From Limnohabitans sp. (GTDB taxonomy: Bacteria; Planctomycetota; Phycisphaerae; Phycisphaerales; SM1A02): a DNA stretch of 8,403 bases. Shown here one piece after another: positions 5,858-8,403 of this stretch. The DNA lies in contig JASGCF010000093.1 of assembly GCA_030054275.1 (NCBI GenBank), positions 1,736 to 10,138 on the forward strand, in the 5' to 3' direction. The first letter of the stretch is position 1, and every line of letters starts with the position of its first letter. The position numbers and the translations under genes were made by a program. Under the pieces are notes generated by a model. That model saw nothing but the letters and a program-made list of their open reading frames with translations. It was not told the origin of the DNA and did no database searches.

Positions 5858-7164
5858 CGTGACTCCGATCTGGAGTCTGCGAAAGCCACCCCGCTTCGCA
5901 GACAAGGGACATGTCTCTGCATCTGATCTCGACTCGACAACGCGTCAAGCGAACAGCACAGAGTTTGAGTGAAATTTGTGATTTCCTTCAACGATTCGAT
6001 TTTCGTGTCACAGCGCGTTCGCACCAGTTCTTCGCGCTCGGCCAAGCGAGCGCGACGCGCGCATGCCAAGCGCGAGGCTGCGTCGAGTGTGCTTTCAGCA
6101 CAGTGCAGTTCTACTGCTTCATCGAGCATGAATGAAGCACGCACCACGAGACGAATCGCAACGCGCGCCATGTTGCCTTCATCACCCAAGGCAAACAGCG
6201 CACAACACGCTGATTCTCCAGCCATGGATGCTGTTGCAATGCGCGCAAACGCAGCGGATGTGAGGGCTTGATCGAGCAACTCGCAACGATCGAGCAGTGC
6301 GTCGAGCGCGTACATCGCACTCGCCACACGAACGCTAGCAACTGTCGGTTGCGCGTCTTGCGATTGTTGATCTATGAGCACACCCAAAACTTCCATCGTT
6401 TGAACTTGCGCTTCTCTGCGCAAATCCAACGCGATGTGATTCGACGCATCGGCGATTCCATGGGTGTTCGTCTGCGCGAACCGAAGCCACCGCACTGCAA
6501 AAGCGTGCGCAACGCGTGCTCCTTCATGATCTGCGACGAGCATGCAATGCACGCACAATTCACATGCAACCGTTGACCCGAGTGTTGCGAGAATTGCTTG
6601 ATACTGCGCCTTTTCTTCGCGATGTATGCGTTCGTCGAACGCATCATTTTCACGCGCGATGCGACGAAGAAGTTGAAGTGCTGTCGAGAAATCGCCGCGC
6701 AATTGCGCGGCGCGCGCGCACGCAGCTTGCGCCACCTCCATCACCAGCGGACAAGAACTCTCTGCACGCACGCTTTCGGCAAGTTCATCGAGCAAAGTGT
6801 GATCGTCTGCCAAATCCGCATCTGCAAGCGACGAAAGAAGTGGCTTCCGACAGTGATCCACGCGCCGCGAGTGAGCAACGACGGCCACTGCTGATGCAAC
6901 TTCCATGCGCAAAGCTCGTGCAAGATCTGCAATGAGCGTGAGCGATGGCATCTCATGCTTTCGTGCGAAGGTGCGTGCATCACGACCGAGGAGTTCCGCA
7001 GCATCACGGAGCGATCCACCACAGGTCGCGGCCAACAAACCCATGAGTTCGTGCACACCCGCCGCCAACGCACGCGCATCGGCAAGCGGCCGAGGTTCAC
7101 CGTGATGTTGCGGCACTCTGTCGTGTGACTCGTAGGTTGCGTTGGCCGAGGACGAATCGGGCAT
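5851..7164 (-). CDS. HTH-like protein with TPR-like helical body (paralogue A)
   Basis: From ATG 7164 the product has 437 residues. After about 28 polar residues, a helix-turn-helix-like segment spans about 50-95 (SLRDAAELLGR, turn with EMP, then LIADLARALRMEVASAV), matching the same segment of paralogue B. A long helical body follows, with a TPR-like unit (ARAAQLRGDFSTALQLLRRI), many Ala residues and several Cys. No signal peptide or membrane segment is seen. The start is unsure: ATG 7164 lacks a purine-rich site, while the frame is open to a TTG at 7257 that has GGAAG two bases upstream. It leads a three-gene operon and is divergent from the ECF sigma gene, so it may regulate that gene or its own operon. 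It could also be a non-DNA-binding adaptor. No confident family name. Confidence 0.6.
   Translation of the reverse strand: MPDSSSANATYESHDRVPQHHGEPRPLADARALAAGVHELMGLLAATCGGSLRDAAELLGRDARTFARKHEMPSLTLIADLARALRMEVASAVAVVAHSRRVDHCRKPLLSSLADADLADDHTLLDELAESVRAESSCPLVMEVAQAACARAAQLRGDFSTALQLLRRIARENDAFDERIHREEKAQYQAILATLGSTVACELCVHCMLVADHEGARVAHAFAVRWLRFAQTNTHGIADASNHIALDLRREAQVQTMEVLGVLIDQQSQDAQPTVASVRVASAMYALDALLDRCELLDQALTSAAFARIATASMAGESACCALFALGDEGNMARVAIRLVVRASFMLDEAVELHCAESTLDAASRLACARRARLAEREELVRTRCDTKIESLKEITNFTQTLCCSLDALSSRDQMQRHVPCLRSGVAFADSRSESRC
5863..5866 (-). promoter_or_regulatory. Ribosome-binding site GGAG for paralogue B
   Basis: On the minus strand GGAG lies five bases before ATG 5857 and inside the end of paralogue A. 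It favours this start over the in-frame TTG 48 bases further upstream. Confidence 0.5.
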
Positions 7165-7200
7165 GCCGCGCAAGGTGCGCAAAGAACTTCGCCTGTCGAG

Positions 7201-7213
7201 CGGCAATTTGCCG
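7201..7213. promoter_or_regulatory. Palindrome CGGCAA-T-TTGCCG between divergent genes, candidate operator
   Basis: A perfect inverted repeat of six bases around a central T lies in the 154-bp gap between paralogue A (ATG 7164, minus) and the ECF sigma gene (GTG 7319, plus). Its position suits an operator for a dimeric regulator acting on one or both promoters. If paralogue A really starts at TTG 7257, the site is inside its coding region. No convincing -35/-10 pair was found nearby. Confidence 0.3.
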
Positions 7214-7318
7214 TTTTCGCGGTACTTCAGGAGATGATCGAGCCGTCTGCAGCACAACGCTTCCGCAACGGGTCTGCGAAAGTGCTCGTTTGCACTGTCG
7301 ATTCGCTACGCTGCACGC

Positions 7319-7945
7319 GTGACGATTTCGACCGAAGACGACAGTGTTCTGGTAGACGGCGCTTTGAGGGGCGACGCGCGGTCGTGGAATGCGATCGTCG
7401 CGCGTTATGGCGGACTCGCGTTTGCAACCGCGCGCAAAGTTGGGCTTTCGCGCGACGAAGCCGAAGATGTTTCGCAAACGGTCTTTACGGCCTTGGTGCG
7501 TTCACTTGCAACCGTGCGCGATGGGAAGCGCTTGGGTGGTTGGATTCTGGTCGCAGCGCGACGCGAAGCATGGCGTGTGTCGCGATTGCGAAAGCGTTCG
7601 GGTTGCGAACTGCCTGAAGACGAGCGGCTCGCTGCCGAAGAGGATGTGAAGGCAGAGCGCGCGTTCGAACGGCGCCAAATCGTGACCAAGGCCTTCGCGG
7701 CGCTTGACGAGCGATGCCGTGAGTTGCTGCGAGTGCTGTTTTTAGGGGCACAGGAACCGGATTATGCGGCCGTCGCAGCTCGATTTGACCTCGCGCTCAA
7801 TTCGGTGGGGCCAATTCGGAACCGCTGCCTGCGGCGCATGCTGGAACTACTCAAAAGTGCGGGATTTGAACCCTCAGAGCATGGTTTCGCAGCACTCTCA
7901 GACGCGACGGTGACCGACAGATCTGAAAAACGCATTTCGTCGTAA
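7319..7945 (+). CDS. ECF-family RNA polymerase sigma factor
   Basis: The 208-residue protein has the ECF layout. Region 2 spans about 10-93: ALRGDARSWNAIVARY at 15-30, DEAEDVSQTVFTALVRSL at 46-63 for core binding and -10 recognition, and GGWILVAARREAWRVSR at 73-89. A short acidic linker leads to region 4 (about 118-178), with a helix-turn-helix ending NSVGPIRNRCLRRMLELL (161-178), a form usual in planctomycete ECF factors. The C-terminal tail (179-208) is polar. The start is GTG 7319; no purine-rich site precedes it, but the family N-terminus (STEDDxxLVxGAL) fits. It is divergent from the HTH/TPR operon and 80 bp before another plus-strand gene that may be co-transcribed and could modulate it. 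Region 2 and 4 motifs make the class assignment strong; the regulon is unknown. Confidence 0.9.
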   Translation: MTISTEDDSVLVDGALRGDARSWNAIVARYGGLAFATARKVGLSRDEAEDVSQTVFTALVRSLATVRDGKRLGGWILVAARREAWRVSRLRKRSGCELPEDERLAAEEDVKAERAFERRQIVTKAFAALDERCRELLRVLFLGAQEPDYAAVAARFDLALNSVGPIRNRCLRRMLELLKSAGFEPSEHGFAALSDATVTDRSEKRISS

Positions 7946-8025
7946 ATCCCTGTGCATTGGTGTACGGATCGATCACCATGGACCTCATGTTTCGAAGTTG
8001 AAACGAACATCGAACGCATCTCGCG

Positions 8026-8403
8026 ATGACATCCTCTCCCAACAACTCCCCACCACCACCCGACGCGCCGCGTGACCCAGAGTCGATCGCGCGCGTGGTC
8101 CTCGGTCCCACAGGAGATACGCAGCGCGCAGACGCCCTTCGCAAAATTGCTGCAGATCCTGAGGCGCGACAGATCGCTGCAACGCTCGCCGATGTGCGCG
8201 AAGCCATCGCGGCCAGTACTGCGGAGGCCGCAGATCCAGCACCAGCCTCGCTGTTTGAACGCGCGGCACTCCTCGCCAACCGCTTGCCGAAAGTTCCTTC
8301 GTGGCTTGATCGTTTGCGTGCGGTGGTTCTTGTTCCAATCGAAGACGCTCTGGGCACAGCCATGCTCGGTTTCTCGCAGCCAGCGCTGCGCGGAGCGCGC
8401 ATG
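8026..8403 (+). CDS. Unidentified protein downstream of the ECF sigma gene, cut by the window end
   Basis: The frame stays open for 126 codons from ATG 8026 to the last base; the nearest in-frame upstream stop is TGA 7999. The start is Pro-rich (SSPNNSPPPPD, residues 3-13). A helical, Ala-rich region follows (about 18-70), then LFERAALLANRLPKVPSWLDRLRAVV (about 79-104) and FSQPALRGAR (116-125). The order, acidic helical N-terminus before a putative extracellular or ligand part, resembles accessory proteins found next to planctomycete ECF genes, where PALxGxR-like stretches are familiar to me. This is weak recall, and an anti-sigma role is not shown. No membrane segment appears in the visible part. 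No clear ribosome-binding site. Confidence 0.6.
   Translation, partial: MTSSPNNSPPPPDAPRDPESIARVVLGPTGDTQRADALRKIAADPEARQIAATLADVREAIAASTAEAADPAPASLFERAALLANRLPKVPSWLDRLRAVVLVPIEDALGTAMLGFSQPALRGARM

Noticed and set aside
7851..8402. A long minus-strand frame opposite the last gene
   Set aside because: Ser/Arg/Ala-rich shadow translation; the plus frame from 8026 is open to the window end with a more protein-like composition.

Overview
This is GC-rich bacterial DNA, most likely from Planctomycetota and probably class Phycisphaerae. The evidence is protein style. Two identical secreted proteins end in calcium-loop repeats and a GAWG-type dockerin tail typical of Phycisphaerae exoproteins. Two sigma factors have planctomycete signatures: one has an N-terminal FPTTH motif, and the other has a region 4 with an SVGPIRNRC motif. 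Taxonomy is inferred from family resemblance; no search was run.

Layout. Positions 1-70 hold about five degenerate 14-bp tandem repeats in front of a divergent planctomycete-type sigma factor gene (85-825, +). An overlapping MNT antitoxin / HEPN toxin pair follows (906-1527, +; MntA/HepT-like, type VII toxin-antitoxin). After 300 bp without a convincing gene comes a secreted C-type-lectin/dockerin protein (1828-2607, +) and a strong bipartite hairpin. The block 1347-2828 is then repeated head to tail with no difference seen (2829-4310). This gives a second lectin/dockerin gene (3310-4089), a startless C-terminal piece of the HEPN toxin, and a stray C-terminal piece of the next minus-strand gene. 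The joints share the triplet CGA, so this looks like a microhomology-mediated tandem duplication rather than a transposon.

From 7164 down to 4194 a tightly packed minus-strand operon encodes two paralogous cytoplasmic proteins (helix-turn-helix-like N-terminus plus a TPR-like helical body). They overlap by 7 bp. The second overlaps by one base (TGATG) a small Pro-rich secreted protein of 128 aa. Divergently, an ECF sigma factor (7319-7945, +) is followed by a gene that runs off the window end (8026-8403).

How the parts may work together. The toxin-antitoxin pair is probably a self-contained unit. The lectin/dockerin proteins are probably exported carbohydrate- or surface-binding proteins. 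The most unusual unit is the minus-strand operon. Its order, HTH/TPR-like receptor followed directly by a coupled small secreted protein, recalls the logic of RRNPP peptide quorum sensing. Its back-to-back placement with an ECF sigma factor suggests a regulatory island. That reading is a hypothesis; only the gene order, overlaps and sequence patterns are seen directly.
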